The notes under the pieces were generated by a model. The model worked only from the letters and a program-made list of their open reading frames with translations, ran no database searches and was not told the DNA's origin. From Vibrio sp. PID17_43 (GTDB lineage Bacteria > Pseudomonadota > Gammaproteobacteria > Enterobacterales > Vibrionaceae): 64,000 nucleotides of DNA. The stretch is from NCBI RefSeq assembly GCF_002608565.1, contig NZ_LIXM01000003.1:62001-126000 (forward strand). Direction: 5' to 3'. The translations under genes were made by a program, and so were the position numbers. This document shows positions 7,614 to 16,422 of the stretch, in pieces (position 1 is the first letter of the stretch; each line of letters opens with the position of its first letter).

Positions 7614-9177
7614 AATCACCGATGCAGGAATGGATCCCTCTTCTGTTGCAGGCGAAGAGGCGCTCATTTTTTGGGAGTATATTCGTAACCACGTCGCTGT
7701 AACCAACCAAGAGAAAGCACATTGCCATATTATCAGTGCTGAATACCGCCATAAACTTCAACAACTCAATGAAAGCATTGAAGAGCTGAGGCATGCCGCC
7801 ACCTTTCTCGAATTACCACAAGACGTTGAAGATATCTTGCTACTCAAAGCCAGCCTCAGTGAACGTTTGGTAGAGAGGGGCGATTACAATGACGCTCTCA
7901 CGGAATACGCGCTATCGACCAATATGGCCGTTGAATACGGTTATATAGATCATTATGTCCTCGCTCTCATCGGTATGGGGAACCTTTGTGATACCTATGG
8001 CGACCATAACCGTGCACTGCGTTTCTACCAGAAGATTGATGCTATCGACCATGCCATTGGCAGTCGCTCTCTTCGATTGCGGTACAAACTCTGCATGCTA
8101 GCCTGCTATATCACACTGCAGCGAATCGGTGTCGCCGCCGACCTAATACACGAATGTGAAGAACTGAGTATCCTCGTAAGTGATAAAGACCTAGCCAATC
8201 AAATCCACTTATATCGTGCTAAATTCCATCGTCTCCAAAAAGAATACCACCAAGCACTTGCTGCCATCTCACGCATTCAATATGGACCGAGAAAGGCCTA
8301 CTCACAATGGTTTTCCACCATGGTCAAAATTGAAGCAGCCTATTGCTTAAATGGTGTTGGCCGTCAGTCACTGGCAAACTTATTACTCGATTCAAGAGAC
8401 AAACGAATCAATAAACACACCTCGCCGCTGATCGCTTATCGCTTTTACGATGCGGTAAGCCAAGTGTGTGCCTCTCAAGGACAGTTTAAAAAAGCGCTTA
8501 GCTACGAAAGAAAGGCGTTCCGAATAGAATCAGATTTGGTCAAACACATTCCAATCAGTGAACTTGGTTCTGCTCAGATTAAACGCCTTTCTCGCTTTGA
8601 ATTACAGCTCAAATTAATCCTATCTGAGATTGAAAATAAAGAGCTCAAAGAGACCACAAAACAGCACAAACACACCGTTGCTCAGTTGCAGCAAGACGTG
8701 TTCACCGATCCGCTGACTTCCCTGCATAACCGTCGTTGGCTAGAAGTAAAGTTGAAAGATCTGCTGCTCCACGATACGCCATTTGCCTTAATGGTTATTG
8801 ATATTGACCACTTCAAGTCAATCAACGATGAGCTCAGCCACCTAGTTGGAGACAAAGCCATTCAAAATGTCGCTAAAGAATTGACAAGCTACTTTAAGAT
8901 CCACGGCGCATCCTGTGTTCGCTTTGGCGGTGAAGAATTCTTAGCGATATTGGAAAATACAGAATTAGCGCGTGCTGAAATGCATGCAGAAAACTACCGC
9001 GAGCGCATCTATCAATACAGCTGGCATGAAATTCTTGGCGAGCGAGGACTGACCGTTTCCATTGGCATTACGCTTCATCGAGATGGCGAAAATACCCAAC
9101 GTACTTTCTACCGAGCTGACAAAGCACTCTACCGAGCCAAAGCCAATGGCCGAAATCAAATTTGTACCGAACTATAA
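7594..9177 (+). CDS. TPR-GGDEF diguanylate cyclase
   Basis: 527 residues. Residues about 40-340 are TPR-like helices (YVLALIGMGNLCDTYGDHNRA is typical), then a coiled linker (ENKELKETTKQHKHTVAQLQ), then a GGDEF domain from about residue 365. The domain is complete: DPLTSLHNRRWLE, MVIDIDHFKSINDE, RFGGEEFLAIL (active-site GGEEF) and ADKALYRAKANGRN. It should make c-di-GMP from two GTP in the cytoplasm. No RxxD product-inhibition site is evident upstream of GGEEF. The TPR part probably binds a protein partner, perhaps the overlapping upstream protein. V. cholerae has a GGDEF gene in the same chromosomal neighbourhood as its PlzD and DeoD genes, as I recall. Confidence 0.9.
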   Translation: MERLLSKITDAGMDPSSVAGEEALIFWEYIRNHVAVTNQEKAHCHIISAEYRHKLQQLNESIEELRHAATFLELPQDVEDILLLKASLSERLVERGDYNDALTEYALSTNMAVEYGYIDHYVLALIGMGNLCDTYGDHNRALRFYQKIDAIDHAIGSRSLRLRYKLCMLACYITLQRIGVAADLIHECEELSILVSDKDLANQIHLYRAKFHRLQKEYHQALAAISRIQYGPRKAYSQWFSTMVKIEAAYCLNGVGRQSLANLLLDSRDKRINKHTSPLIAYRFYDAVSQVCASQGQFKKALSYERKAFRIESDLVKHIPISELGSAQIKRLSRFELQLKLILSEIENKELKETTKQHKHTVAQLQQDVFTDPLTSLHNRRWLEVKLKDLLLHDTPFALMVIDIDHFKSINDELSHLVGDKAIQNVAKELTSYFKIHGASCVRFGGEEFLAILENTELARAEMHAENYRERIYQYSWHEILGERGLTVSIGITLHRDGENTQRTFYRADKALYRAKANGRNQICTEL

Positions 9178-9182
9178 CAAAT

Positions 9183-9218
9183 GCCCCGACTTTCTATTGA
9201 AAAACGGGGCGCTTTCTT
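9183..9218. terminator. Terminator between convergent genes
   Basis: GCCCCG (9183-9188) pairs with CGGGGC (9205-9210) and is followed by GCTTTCTTT. It lies in the 51-base gap between the GGDEF stop and the EamA-transporter stop and probably ends both transcripts. The 16-base loop is long. Confidence 0.5.
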
Positions 9219-9228
9219 TGCAATCGTT

Positions 9229-10122
9229 TTACAAAAAGAACAAAGAAATACCCGCCAAGGCGAATAAGGTGCCAAGTATACTTTTTAGGCTGATCTTCTC
9301 TCCTCTCATCGCGCAAATAATCAAAATAAATAACGGGCTCGTAGCAATCAGCGTCTGAGCAATAGCTGGATTGGCATACTTTACGGCAACCTGCTGCAGC
9401 CACAACGCTAAGAACGTGCCGACAAAAATCGCTAGCAGCAACCAACTCATCGCTTTGCTTCCCATTTCTGCAATGTATTGTTTGACGGTACTAAAGGGAG
9501 CTGGCTCTACCATTTTGATCACCATACATACCGCCAACACGCCAATGCTCAATCGAATCAACGCACCAAGTAGCGGCGGTAAATCACCTGCAACCAGTGC
9601 ATAGTGGGAAATCACTACACCTGAAGCCTGACAAACACTGGCAAGTAAGCCAAAGAGAATACCACTCCGATTGATTGCCCGCCCTGAAGAGGATGGCTGA
9701 AACACCACGAAGGTCACGGCGACAATCGTAGCCATAATCCCTAACCAACTTTGCGCGCTCAATTCAGAGCCAAGAAACGCTAAAGCAAGCACTCCAGAAA
9801 GCGGCGGTGCAAGGGATTCCAACAATAGCGTTTTATTGGGGCCAATCCGTTTTAATGCCGCAAAATATGCAGAGTCCCCAATCGCAATACCAATCACTCC
9901 CGAAAGTGCGAGCACGACCAGATAAAGAGGTTCAATCTGAGTCGTTGGTAAGCCTTGGGGTAAAAACGGCATTACCGCTAACATCATTATGGATGCGATA
10001 ACACCTTTAACAATGTTCAACTGCATTGCAGAAAATCGATGGCTAAATTGGCTATATATCAATGTGGCGACAGCCCAAACTATCGCAGCACAAAGTGCGG
10101 CAATTTCACCAAAATATTGCAC
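9229..10122 (-). CDS. DMT-superfamily transporter (EamA family)
   Basis: About 297 residues with ten hydrophobic segments in two five-helix halves, the standard EamA/RhaT-like layout (first half from AALCAAIVWAVATLIYSQ, second half from GILFGLLASVCQASGVVISH). An ATG exists at 10152, but I chose the GTG at 10122. AAGGAG lies five bases before it, and the protein then starts at VQYFGEIAALCA, where the first membrane helix begins. The substrate is unknown; the family exports amino acids, metabolites and drugs. The gene is monocistronic and convergent with the TPR-GGDEF gene. Confidence 0.85.
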   Translation of the reverse strand: MQYFGEIAALCAAIVWAVATLIYSQFSHRFSAMQLNIVKGVIASIMMLAVMPFLPQGLPTTQIEPLYLVVLALSGVIGIAIGDSAYFAALKRIGPNKTLLLESLAPPLSGVLALAFLGSELSAQSWLGIMATIVAVTFVVFQPSSSGRAINRSGILFGLLASVCQASGVVISHYALVAGDLPPLLGALIRLSIGVLAVCMVIKMVEPAPFSTVKQYIAEMGSKAMSWLLLAIFVGTFLALWLQQVAVKYANPAIAQTLIATSPLFILIICAMRGEKISLKSILGTLFALAGISLFFL

Positions 10123-10267
10123 TGTGTTACTCCTTCGTATTCCACGTAGCACCGATCATTTACAGTAAGATAACCTATAAAACTCTTGATTCATCGATAT
10201 TTTTATCAAATACTCAAACAGTTAATTTACGTAAGTTTTATTTTTAGCAACAATACAGGGAAGTAAG

Positions 10268-10654
10268 ATGTTTCTAGACTATTTTGCACTTGGGTTACTC
10301 ATTTTCGTTGCTTTAGTTATCTTCTACGGGATCATCGTCATTCACGACATTCCTTACGAAATAGCAAAAGAGCGTGAGCACCCACACCAAGACGCGATTC
10401 ACTACGCTGGCTGGGTAAGCTTATTCACACTTCATGCACTTTGGCCTTTTCTATGGATTTGGGCAACATTATGGCGAAAAGAGCGTGGATGGGGCTTCAA
10501 ACAACTCGAGCGAGAAACCCATGATATACACCATCGTCTCGAAGAACTGGTTGATGAGGTTAATGAGCTGAAAAACGAAGTCACTAGATTAAAACAGAAA
10601 AAACCATCACAAGCTGTCTCATCACAACAAGAACAAGGTAAGGAGGATCAATAA
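10268..10654 (+). CDS. DUF3302 inner-membrane protein, YibI-like
   Basis: 128 residues: two hydrophobic segments (about 5-27 and 48-68), a conserved region including HDIPYEIAKEREHPH and HALWPFLWIWATLWRKERGWG, then a charged coiled-coil tail (LEELVDEVNELKNEVTRLKQ). This matches the DUF3302/YibI family that pairs with the HlyD-type YibH protein. The stop overlaps the ATG of the next gene by one base (ATAATGG), so the two are coupled. GGAGG just before that junction is the ribosome site of the partner. Likely part of an efflux complex whose pump component is not encoded here. Confidence 0.75.
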   Translation: MFLDYFALGLLIFVALVIFYGIIVIHDIPYEIAKEREHPHQDAIHYAGWVSLFTLHALWPFLWIWATLWRKERGWGFKQLERETHDIHHRLEELVDEVNELKNEVTRLKQKKPSQAVSSQQEQGKEDQ

Positions 10655-11784
10655 TGGATTTACTACTGGTTCTAACTTACGCCGCGCTTTGTATCGCAAT
10701 TTTCAAAATATTCAATATCCCGCTCAATAAGTGGACAGTGCCTACCGCTGTACTTGGTGGTGTGGTGTTAATCGGCACACTGATACTATTAATGAACTAT
10801 AACCACCCCTTCACCCAAGTCGGTAACCAAGTATTTTCGACGACGCCCGTCGTATCAGGGGTGCGTGGTCGAGTGATTGATGTCCCGGTTCAACCAAACC
10901 AACCTCTTCAAAAAGGGGATATTCTGTTTAGGATCGATCCTATTCCTTTTCAAGCCGAAGTAGACCGACTACGCGCTAAGGTAAAAGAAGCCAGTCAAGG
11001 TGCGTTAGGGTTAGAATCGAGTGTGCAAGAAGCGGATGCTGCGGTACTACAAGCGCTCGCTGAACGCGATAAAGCACAACGTGAATTTGACCGATACCAA
11101 CGTGGTTTTGACCGTGGTGCGTTTACCGAACAACAATTGGATACTCGTCGTCAAGCCTTCAAGGCAGCGCAAGCCGCACTTGAAGTGGCCCAATCTAAAC
11201 AAGATCAAGCACAAATCGCGTTAAACTCTGAAGTCGGCGGTGAAAATACCCAAGTGGCAGCATTATTAGCCGAGCTGAGAAAAGCGGAATTCAACCTAGA
11301 TCAAACTGTAGTGACGGCACCAACCGACGGTTATGTAACTCAATTAGCGTTACGTCCAGGCGTCATGGCCGTACCTCTTCCCCTTGCTCCGGTCATGACC
11401 TTTGTTCATACAGAAGAAAAGATCTACGCCGCCGCATTTCGTCAAAACTCACTGCAACGCCTAGAGTCAGGTTTCGACGCGGAGTTCATATTCCGAGCGC
11501 TACCGGGAAAAGTTTTCAAAGGCAAAGTGATGGAAGTACTACCCGCTATTGGTGAAAGCCAAATCCAAGCGCGTGGTAATTTACTTGACACCAATGCACT
11601 ACGCACAAGTGGACGAGTATTTGTTAAATTAGAAATCACTGACGATCTAGAACCGTACCATTTGCCTATGGGTACAGCGGTAGAGGTCGCGGTTTACTCT
11701 GACAGCTTCACCCACGTATCTATCATGCGCAAGGTACTCATCCGGATGAAAAGCTGGCAAAACTATCTCTACCTAGATCACTAA
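10654..11784 (+). CDS. HlyD-family membrane fusion protein, YibH-like
   Basis: 376 residues. An N-terminal membrane region (about 5-50) precedes a biotinyl-lipoyl half (VVSGVRGRVIDVPVQPNQPLQKGDILFRID), an alpha-helical hairpin with many Ala/Gln (about 105-205) and a second lipoyl/beta-barrel part (TVVTAPTDGYVTQLALRPG). This is the EmrA/HlyD adaptor architecture, linking an inner-membrane transporter to an outer-membrane channel. The partner upstream is the DUF3302 protein, as in E. coli yibIH. No efflux pump lies next to it, so its client is unknown. Confidence 0.85.
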   Translation: MDLLLVLTYAALCIAIFKIFNIPLNKWTVPTAVLGGVVLIGTLILLMNYNHPFTQVGNQVFSTTPVVSGVRGRVIDVPVQPNQPLQKGDILFRIDPIPFQAEVDRLRAKVKEASQGALGLESSVQEADAAVLQALAERDKAQREFDRYQRGFDRGAFTEQQLDTRRQAFKAAQAALEVAQSKQDQAQIALNSEVGGENTQVAALLAELRKAEFNLDQTVVTAPTDGYVTQLALRPGVMAVPLPLAPVMTFVHTEEKIYAAAFRQNSLQRLESGFDAEFIFRALPGKVFKGKVMEVLPAIGESQIQARGNLLDTNALRTSGRVFVKLEITDDLEPYHLPMGTAVEVAVYSDSFTHVSIMRKVLIRMKSWQNYLYLDH

Positions 11785-11805
11785 TTTATCGGTAAAAAAA
11801 AGTGT

Positions 11806-11840
11806 AATCAGGGGCTGACAGTTAGCCCCTGATTTCATTT
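11806..11840 (+). terminator. Rho-independent terminator after the yibIH-like pair
   Basis: A perfect 11-base stem, AATCAGGGGCT (11806-11816) with AGCCCCTGATT (11824-11834), encloses a 7-base loop and is followed by TCATTTT. It sits 22 bases after the HlyD gene stop. Confidence 0.85.
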
Positions 11841-11861
11841 TAGCCATCCAGACAGATAGCA

Positions 11862-11890
11862 TTCCCTATTTTTTTATTATTCTGTATAAT
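11862..11890 (+). promoter_or_regulatory. Probable promoter of the ECF transporter operon
   Basis: A perfect TATAAT at 11885-11890 lies 17 bases after a poor -35 (TTCCCT at 11862-11867). It would give a transcript with a leader of about 155 bases before the first ECF gene. The weak -35 suggests an activator or an extended element. Confidence 0.45.
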
Positions 11891-11896
11891 TCGCGC

Positions 11897-12052
11897 CTTA
11901 TTTTTGATGCTTGCTAAAAACTAAGCCAGTCAAAGGCGTGTGTGAAGCAAATGACACACCCCCTAAAGAAATTAGAACAAACAATGAACCAAACGCTTCT
12001 AAAATAAAGCAAGTGAACGTTCTTTAAAATCGACAATGAACTGAGGTTATCT
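11897..12052 (+). other. Long untranslated leader of the ECF operon, possibly structured
   Basis: About 155 bases separate the predicted start of transcription from the ATG at 12053. Within it a local stem GTGTGT / ACACAC can form (about 11939-11960). A longer-range pairing of CTTGCT (near 11913) with AGCAAG (near 12008) could close a multi-branch structure. I cannot match it to the TPP, FMN, cobalamin, preQ1 or purine riboswitch cores. Either an unknown regulatory RNA or chance pairing. Confidence 0.3.
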
Positions 12053-12601
12053 ATGAATCTTTCTGCTAAAACCGTGGTGGTTATTGCAATCGGTGCTGCC
12101 CTTTATGGTATCGGTGGTCTGCCAATGTTTGGTATTCCAGTCTTTGCAAACACGACGCTAAAACCAGCAATGGCGGTGTTGGCACTGTTCTCAGTCTTAT
12201 TCGGCCCTCTTGTTGGCTTCTTGGTCGGCTTTATCGGCCACTGGGTAACCGATCTATTTGCAGGTTGGGGCGTATGGTTAACTTGGGTGCTTGGTTCAGG
12301 TATTGTCGGTTTGATCATCGGTCTTTTCCCTTCTCTGACACGTAACCGTCTAGAGAAAGGAGATTTCAATATGAAGGACTTTATGTTGTTCGTCGTACTT
12401 GCTCTATTGGGCAATGTGTTTGGTTATGGCTGCTCAGCTTTCCTAGATACCATTTTGTACGCAGAACCGTTCACTAAGGTATTCACTCAGCTGTCAATCA
12501 TCGCGCTGGGCAACACTATTCTTATTGCAATTGTTGGCTTCTTCATTCTTAAATCTGTCGCCAAACGTAACAAGCAAAGCCGCAACTTAACAGAGGCTTA
12601 A
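12053..12601 (+). CDS. ECF transporter S component (PF07155 / former UPF0397 family)
   Basis: 182 residues, almost wholly hydrophobic with five to six membrane helices. The start, [20 protein letters not shown] followed by [22 protein letters not shown], is the typical opening of the UPF0397 family, annotated in Pfam as a riboflavin-type S component. It is the substrate-binding membrane subunit of an energy-coupling-factor vitamin importer. It is the first gene of a three-gene operon with its own ATPase and T subunit, so this is a dedicated (group I) system. The substrate cannot be read from the sequence; riboflavin is only the family name. Confidence 0.85.
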   Translation: MNLSAKTVVVIAIGAALYGIGGLPMFGIPVFANTTLKPAMAVLALFSVLFGPLVGFLVGFIGHWVTDLFAGWGVWLTWVLGSGIVGLIIGLFPSLTRNRLEKGDFNMKDFMLFVVLALLGNVFGYGCSAFLDTILYAEPFTKVFTQLSIIALGNTILIAIVGFFILKSVAKRNKQSRNLTEA

Positions 12602-12607
12602 TATCGA

Positions 12608-14362
12608 ATGACAATCGAATTTTCTAACTTCTCTTTTAGGTATGAGTCGCTGGATAAACCGACGCTAAAAAATATCAATCTAAGGATAGAGAAAGGAGAG
12701 AAAATCGTCATCATCGGTCCAAGTGGTAGTGGCAAATCTACCCTTGGCCAATGTCTTAACGGGCTGATTCCACATGCAATCAAAGGGGAAGTCACAGGCA
12801 CGTTGACCATCAACGGCCTCGATACTGCTCCTTTTGATATGCACCAATATACCGAGCAAGTTGGCACCGTATTACAAGATACCGATAGTCAGTTTGTTGG
12901 TTTAAGTATTGGTGAAGACATTGCTTTCGCGCTGGAAAACCAGCTTATGTCTAACATCGATATGTACCCGTTGGTCAAAGCCACGGCAAAAATGGTCGAT
13001 TTAGACCTGATGTTAAAACGCTCTCCACACGATCTTTCGGGTGGACAAAAACAGCGCGTTTCTTTGGCTGGTATTCTGGTGGATGATGTCGACATTTTGT
13101 TGTTCGATGAACCACTTGCTGCGCTCGACCCGAAAACCGGTAAAAAAACCATCGAGATCATCGATGAACTGCATCGCGAAACGAGCAAAACAATAGTCAT
13201 GATCGAGCACCGTCTTGAGGATGTGTTACACCGCTCAGTTGATCGCATCATCCTAATGGAAAGCGGTGAGATTATCGCGGATAGCAGCCCAGATGAGCTC
13301 TTAGCCTCGCTTCTGCTAGAGGAATACGGCATTCGTGAGCCGTTATACCTCTCTGCCTTAAAGCAAGCGGGATGCACTATCCAAAGTAACGCAAAGCCAT
13401 CACACTTAAATACGCTGCCGCTCGCTCAGTATAAGTCTGCCGTCACAGGATGGTTTGATGAAGCAAAAACGCCAGCAACAGAGCCAGAAACAGAGACAAT
13501 ATTAAGCGTACGTAATCTGACGTACTCCTACGATGGTGAGAAAAACGCCCTGGAAAACGTCAGTTTCGATATTCAACGTGGTGAGTTCGTATCGGTATTG
13601 GGTAAAAATGGTTCTGGAAAATCCACCATTACTAAGCTTGTGATGGGCGTGATTGAGCCAGACAACGGCTCGATGACATTGAACGGTCAAGATCTTAGTG
13701 AACTGACGATTTTTGAGCGCAGCCAAAAGGTTGGCGTAGTCATGCAAAACCCGAATCATATGATTTCTCATCACATGATTTTCGATGAGGTCGCATTCGG
13801 ACTGCGTAATCGTGGTATCGAAGAGAAGCTCGTTGAAGCTAAAGTCCTTGAAGTGCTTGATCTGTGTGGTTTGAGCAAATACCGCCACTGGCCAATTGAA
13901 GCGTTAAGCTACGGTCAGAAGAAGCGCGTGACGATTGCGTCTATTCTTGCGCTGGAACCTGAGTTACTTATTTTGGATGAGCTAACCGCCGGTCAGGATT
14001 ACCGTAACTACACCTCTATGCTTAGTTTTATCGAGAAGCTTAACCGTGAGTTAGGTATCACTGTGATGATCATATCGCATGACATGCACTTGGTATTGGA
14101 ATACACCACACGCTCTATCGTGATTGCAGACAGCAAACTGATTGCCGATGCGCCAATGACTCAGGTATTTAGTAACCCAGAGTTATTAGATCAAGCTAAC
14201 CTAACCACAACTAGCTTGTACGAACTGGCCATTGAATTAGGTATCGAAGACACAAACGGCTTTATGCAACATTTTATTGATGCAGAGAAAACCAACCGAG
14301 CAAAAACAACGCTGCCTATCAAAGGCGTTGAGAATGAAAACATTGAGAACGTAGTGGCATGA
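12608..14362 (+). CDS. ECF transporter double ATPase (A1-A2 fusion)
   Basis: 584 residues with two complete ABC domains. The first has Walker A GPSGSGKST (about residue 37), signature LSGGQKQRVSLAG and LLFDEPLAALD. The second, from about residue 300, has GKNGSGKST, signature LSYGQKKRVTIAS and LLILDELTAGQD. The two halves are separate EcfA and EcfA' proteins in other systems. It begins 6 bases after the S-component stop and overlaps the T-component start by 4 bases. It should power vitamin uptake by ATP hydrolysis at the inner face of the membrane. Confidence 0.93.
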   Translation: MTIEFSNFSFRYESLDKPTLKNINLRIEKGEKIVIIGPSGSGKSTLGQCLNGLIPHAIKGEVTGTLTINGLDTAPFDMHQYTEQVGTVLQDTDSQFVGLSIGEDIAFALENQLMSNIDMYPLVKATAKMVDLDLMLKRSPHDLSGGQKQRVSLAGILVDDVDILLFDEPLAALDPKTGKKTIEIIDELHRETSKTIVMIEHRLEDVLHRSVDRIILMESGEIIADSSPDELLASLLLEEYGIREPLYLSALKQAGCTIQSNAKPSHLNTLPLAQYKSAVTGWFDEAKTPATEPETETILSVRNLTYSYDGEKNALENVSFDIQRGEFVSVLGKNGSGKSTITKLVMGVIEPDNGSMTLNGQDLSELTIFERSQKVGVVMQNPNHMISHHMIFDEVAFGLRNRGIEEKLVEAKVLEVLDLCGLSKYRHWPIEALSYGQKKRVTIASILALEPELLILDELTAGQDYRNYTSMLSFIEKLNRELGITVMIISHDMHLVLEYTTRSIVIADSKLIADAPMTQVFSNPELLDQANLTTTSLYELAIELGIEDTNGFMQHFIDAEKTNRAKTTLPIKGVENENIENVVA

Positions 14363-15198
14363 AAGACAACAAGATGAAGTTTGGTATCAACTACATTGAT
14401 ACCCAATCACCACTGCATCAACTGAATGGCATTACTAAGTTTTTGATGTTCATTGCTTGGGTTACGGTGGTACTCACCACCTTTGATTTACGCATCATTG
14501 CGGTGTTAATCATTACTGGCCTTTGGTTATTAAAAATGACCAAGGTTCCATTTCATGTATACAAGCCGCTATTGATCGGTACAGCCAGTGTCTTGATGAT
14601 GAACGCCTTGTTTATGTTTGCATTGGCACCACAGCAAGGCTCTGAATACATGGGCTCAACTACGGTACTACTGTCGTTGCCAGGTCACTACTCGCTAACC
14701 CAAGAAACCTTGTTCTATCTTGTGACTGTCACCTTAAAATACTTCAGCATGTTCCCGATCGCTTTGGTGTTTGTGTTCACTACGCATCCTACCGAATTTG
14801 CAGCAAGCTTGAACCGTTTAGGCGTGCCGTACAAAATCGCCTATGCGGTCAGTTTGACACTGCGCTATTTGCCAGAAGTGAAAAAGGACTTTGTTAACAT
14901 TATGCATGCTCAACAAGCACGCGGCGTTGAGCTAAGTAAGAAAGCACCATTGTTCACTCGTATTAAGAACGTCGCGAAGATTCTTGGCCCTTTGATCTTC
15001 TCAAGCCTAGATCGCGCGGATCAAATCTCTAATGCGATGACGTTACGCGGTTTTGGTCGTCATTCATCTCGTACATGGTACAGCCTGAAGCCGCTGACCA
15101 AAGCCGACATGATATGTATGGCTGGTATTGTGGTGATTGTTGTTGCAGCGATCAGTAAACGGGTTATGGATACTCACCTTTTCTGGTATCCGTACTGA
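14359..15198 (+). CDS. ECF transporter T component
   Basis: 279 residues with about six membrane helices. The EcfT coupling-helix signatures are present: QQARGVE near residue 193 and TLRGFG near residue 230 (the two Ala-Arg-Gly-like motifs that dock on the ATPases). The start overlaps the ATPase gene by four bases (ATGA), implying coupled translation. It forms the conserved scaffold between ATPases and S component. A strong terminator follows at 15217-15250. Confidence 0.92.
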   Translation: MKDNKMKFGINYIDTQSPLHQLNGITKFLMFIAWVTVVLTTFDLRIIAVLIITGLWLLKMTKVPFHVYKPLLIGTASVLMMNALFMFALAPQQGSEYMGSTTVLLSLPGHYSLTQETLFYLVTVTLKYFSMFPIALVFVFTTHPTEFAASLNRLGVPYKIAYAVSLTLRYLPEVKKDFVNIMHAQQARGVELSKKAPLFTRIKNVAKILGPLIFSSLDRADQISNAMTLRGFGRHSSRTWYSLKPLTKADMICMAGIVVIVVAAISKRVMDTHLFWYPY

Positions 15199-15216
15199 AT
15201 CTAATGCAACACAAAC

Positions 15217-15250
15217 AAAAATGGGATGGCAATGCATCCCATTTTTATAT
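15217..15250 (+). terminator. Rho-independent terminator after the ECF operon
   Basis: Twelve paired bases, AAAAATGGGATG (15217-15228) with CATCCCATTTTT (15235-15246), with a 6-base loop and T-rich tail. It is 19 bases after the EcfT stop. Confidence 0.9.
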
Positions 15251-15494
15251 CACTCAATAAAGTCTTACCTTAGCTCCATCTCAACACGCGAGTCTGAATC
15301 CTACATCTGATTTCACTTAGGCATAGCACTTACTTTTGCATGCTGTTGCGATCGCCCTTCAAGTCACAAAACCACAAATACTACATTTTTTTAACACAAA
15401 CTATTACTTACCTCTCACTTTTCCCTACCACTGACTGAATCAATGGCCAGTTTGTTGAAACACTATTTCATACTAATTAGAATTATCACTCTAC

Positions 15495-15523
15495 TTGATA
15501 CTTAAGATCTTAGTACTAAGTAT
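15495..15523 (+). promoter_or_regulatory. Inverted repeat and possible promoter upstream of the PilZ gene
   Basis: ATACTTA (15498-15504) and TAAGTAT (15517-15523) form a perfect 7-base inverted repeat with a 12-base spacer, 42 bases before the PilZ ATG. TTGATA at 15495-15500 could be a -35 with a weak -10 inside the right arm. The remaining upstream gap (15251-15494) is AT-rich and shows nothing else. Confidence 0.35.
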
Positions 15524-15564
15524 TGATGTGCATAAAACCTTCTCAGTCTAGGTAAAAAATAATA

Positions 15565-16326
15565 ATGAGTGATAAGATGACAAGCGCTAAAGAATGTAAT
15601 GCGCCTCATTCACACAAAAATGCACCGGAACGTCAGGCAACAACGTTAAACAGCACAGATGCAATGGCTATGGTCGAGCACGGCAGCGAAGTCACTCTCA
15701 ATGTGACGACACCAGTAGGAACTAAATGTATCACCACCAGTACTTTTGTAGGCTGCCACTCGAATAAAACAGCACTGATTGAAATTCCGAATATTTCTGA
15801 AGAAGATTTAAAATACTATTTTCAGGCGGGATTTTGGATCAATGTAAAAGCCTTTTCACATCGGGGGGAAGGTGCAATTATTCCGTTCAGGGCACAACTG
15901 CAACATCGTCTCAGTGAGCCATACCCACTATTGGTACTGAGTTTGCCAAGTAGCATGCAGGTGTATCAACTACGAAAAGAAGTGCGCTATGAGGTAAATT
16001 TACGCTCACGTGTTCAGCTGAAAGAGTACCGTAGTGAATGTGAGATACGTGATTTATCCCGTAGTGGTTGTCGCTTTGTTACCTCGCCGATGAGCCGCCT
16101 ACTACACGTCGGGGAACAAGTTTCATTAGATTTAGTCCTCCCAGGAAATGGACGCATGTTGCCTTCTCTCAAGGGACGCATCTGTAACTTACAAAAATCT
16201 ACTCACTATGCACGCTATGGGGTCGAATTTGACGATATAGGAAAAGCCAATGCGAAAAACTTACTGAGTCAGCTTAAATTTGACGGTATTAAACTCAAAC
16301 TTAAACAACAAAGCCGAGCACAATAG
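15565..16326 (+). CDS. plzD: PilZ-domain c-di-GMP receptor, PlzD (VCA0042) type
   Basis: 253 residues, the same length and two-domain plan as V. cholerae PlzD. Residues about 35-130 form a YcgR-like N-domain. The PilZ domain follows with the c-di-GMP motif RKEVR (about 137-141, RxxxR) and DLSRSG (about 163-168, the D/NxSxxG motif), both intact. It should bind c-di-GMP in the cytoplasm and act on motility or biofilm targets. No operon partner: it lies between two terminators. Neighbours include several c-di-GMP enzymes. The symbol is by resemblance to VCA0042. Confidence 0.88.
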   Translation: MSDKMTSAKECNAPHSHKNAPERQATTLNSTDAMAMVEHGSEVTLNVTTPVGTKCITTSTFVGCHSNKTALIEIPNISEEDLKYYFQAGFWINVKAFSHRGEGAIIPFRAQLQHRLSEPYPLLVLSLPSSMQVYQLRKEVRYEVNLRSRVQLKEYRSECEIRDLSRSGCRFVTSPMSRLLHVGEQVSLDLVLPGNGRMLPSLKGRICNLQKSTHYARYGVEFDDIGKANAKNLLSQLKFDGIKLKLKQQSRAQ

Positions 16327-16387
16327 ATAATAATAAAGGCTCAGCTTGAATGGAATAACAAGATACCGATACATTTTACTATAAAGC

Positions 16388-16414
16388 AAAGGCACCCAGA
16401 GGTGCCTTTTGTTA
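16388..16414. terminator. Bidirectional terminator after the PilZ gene
   Basis: AAAGGCACC (16388-16396) pairs with GGTGCCTTT (16401-16409) around a CAGA tetraloop, followed by TGTTATTT. It is 61 bases after the PilZ stop and just beyond the end of the opposite-strand chemoreceptor remnant. Confidence 0.88.
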
Positions 16415-16422
16415 TTTATAGC

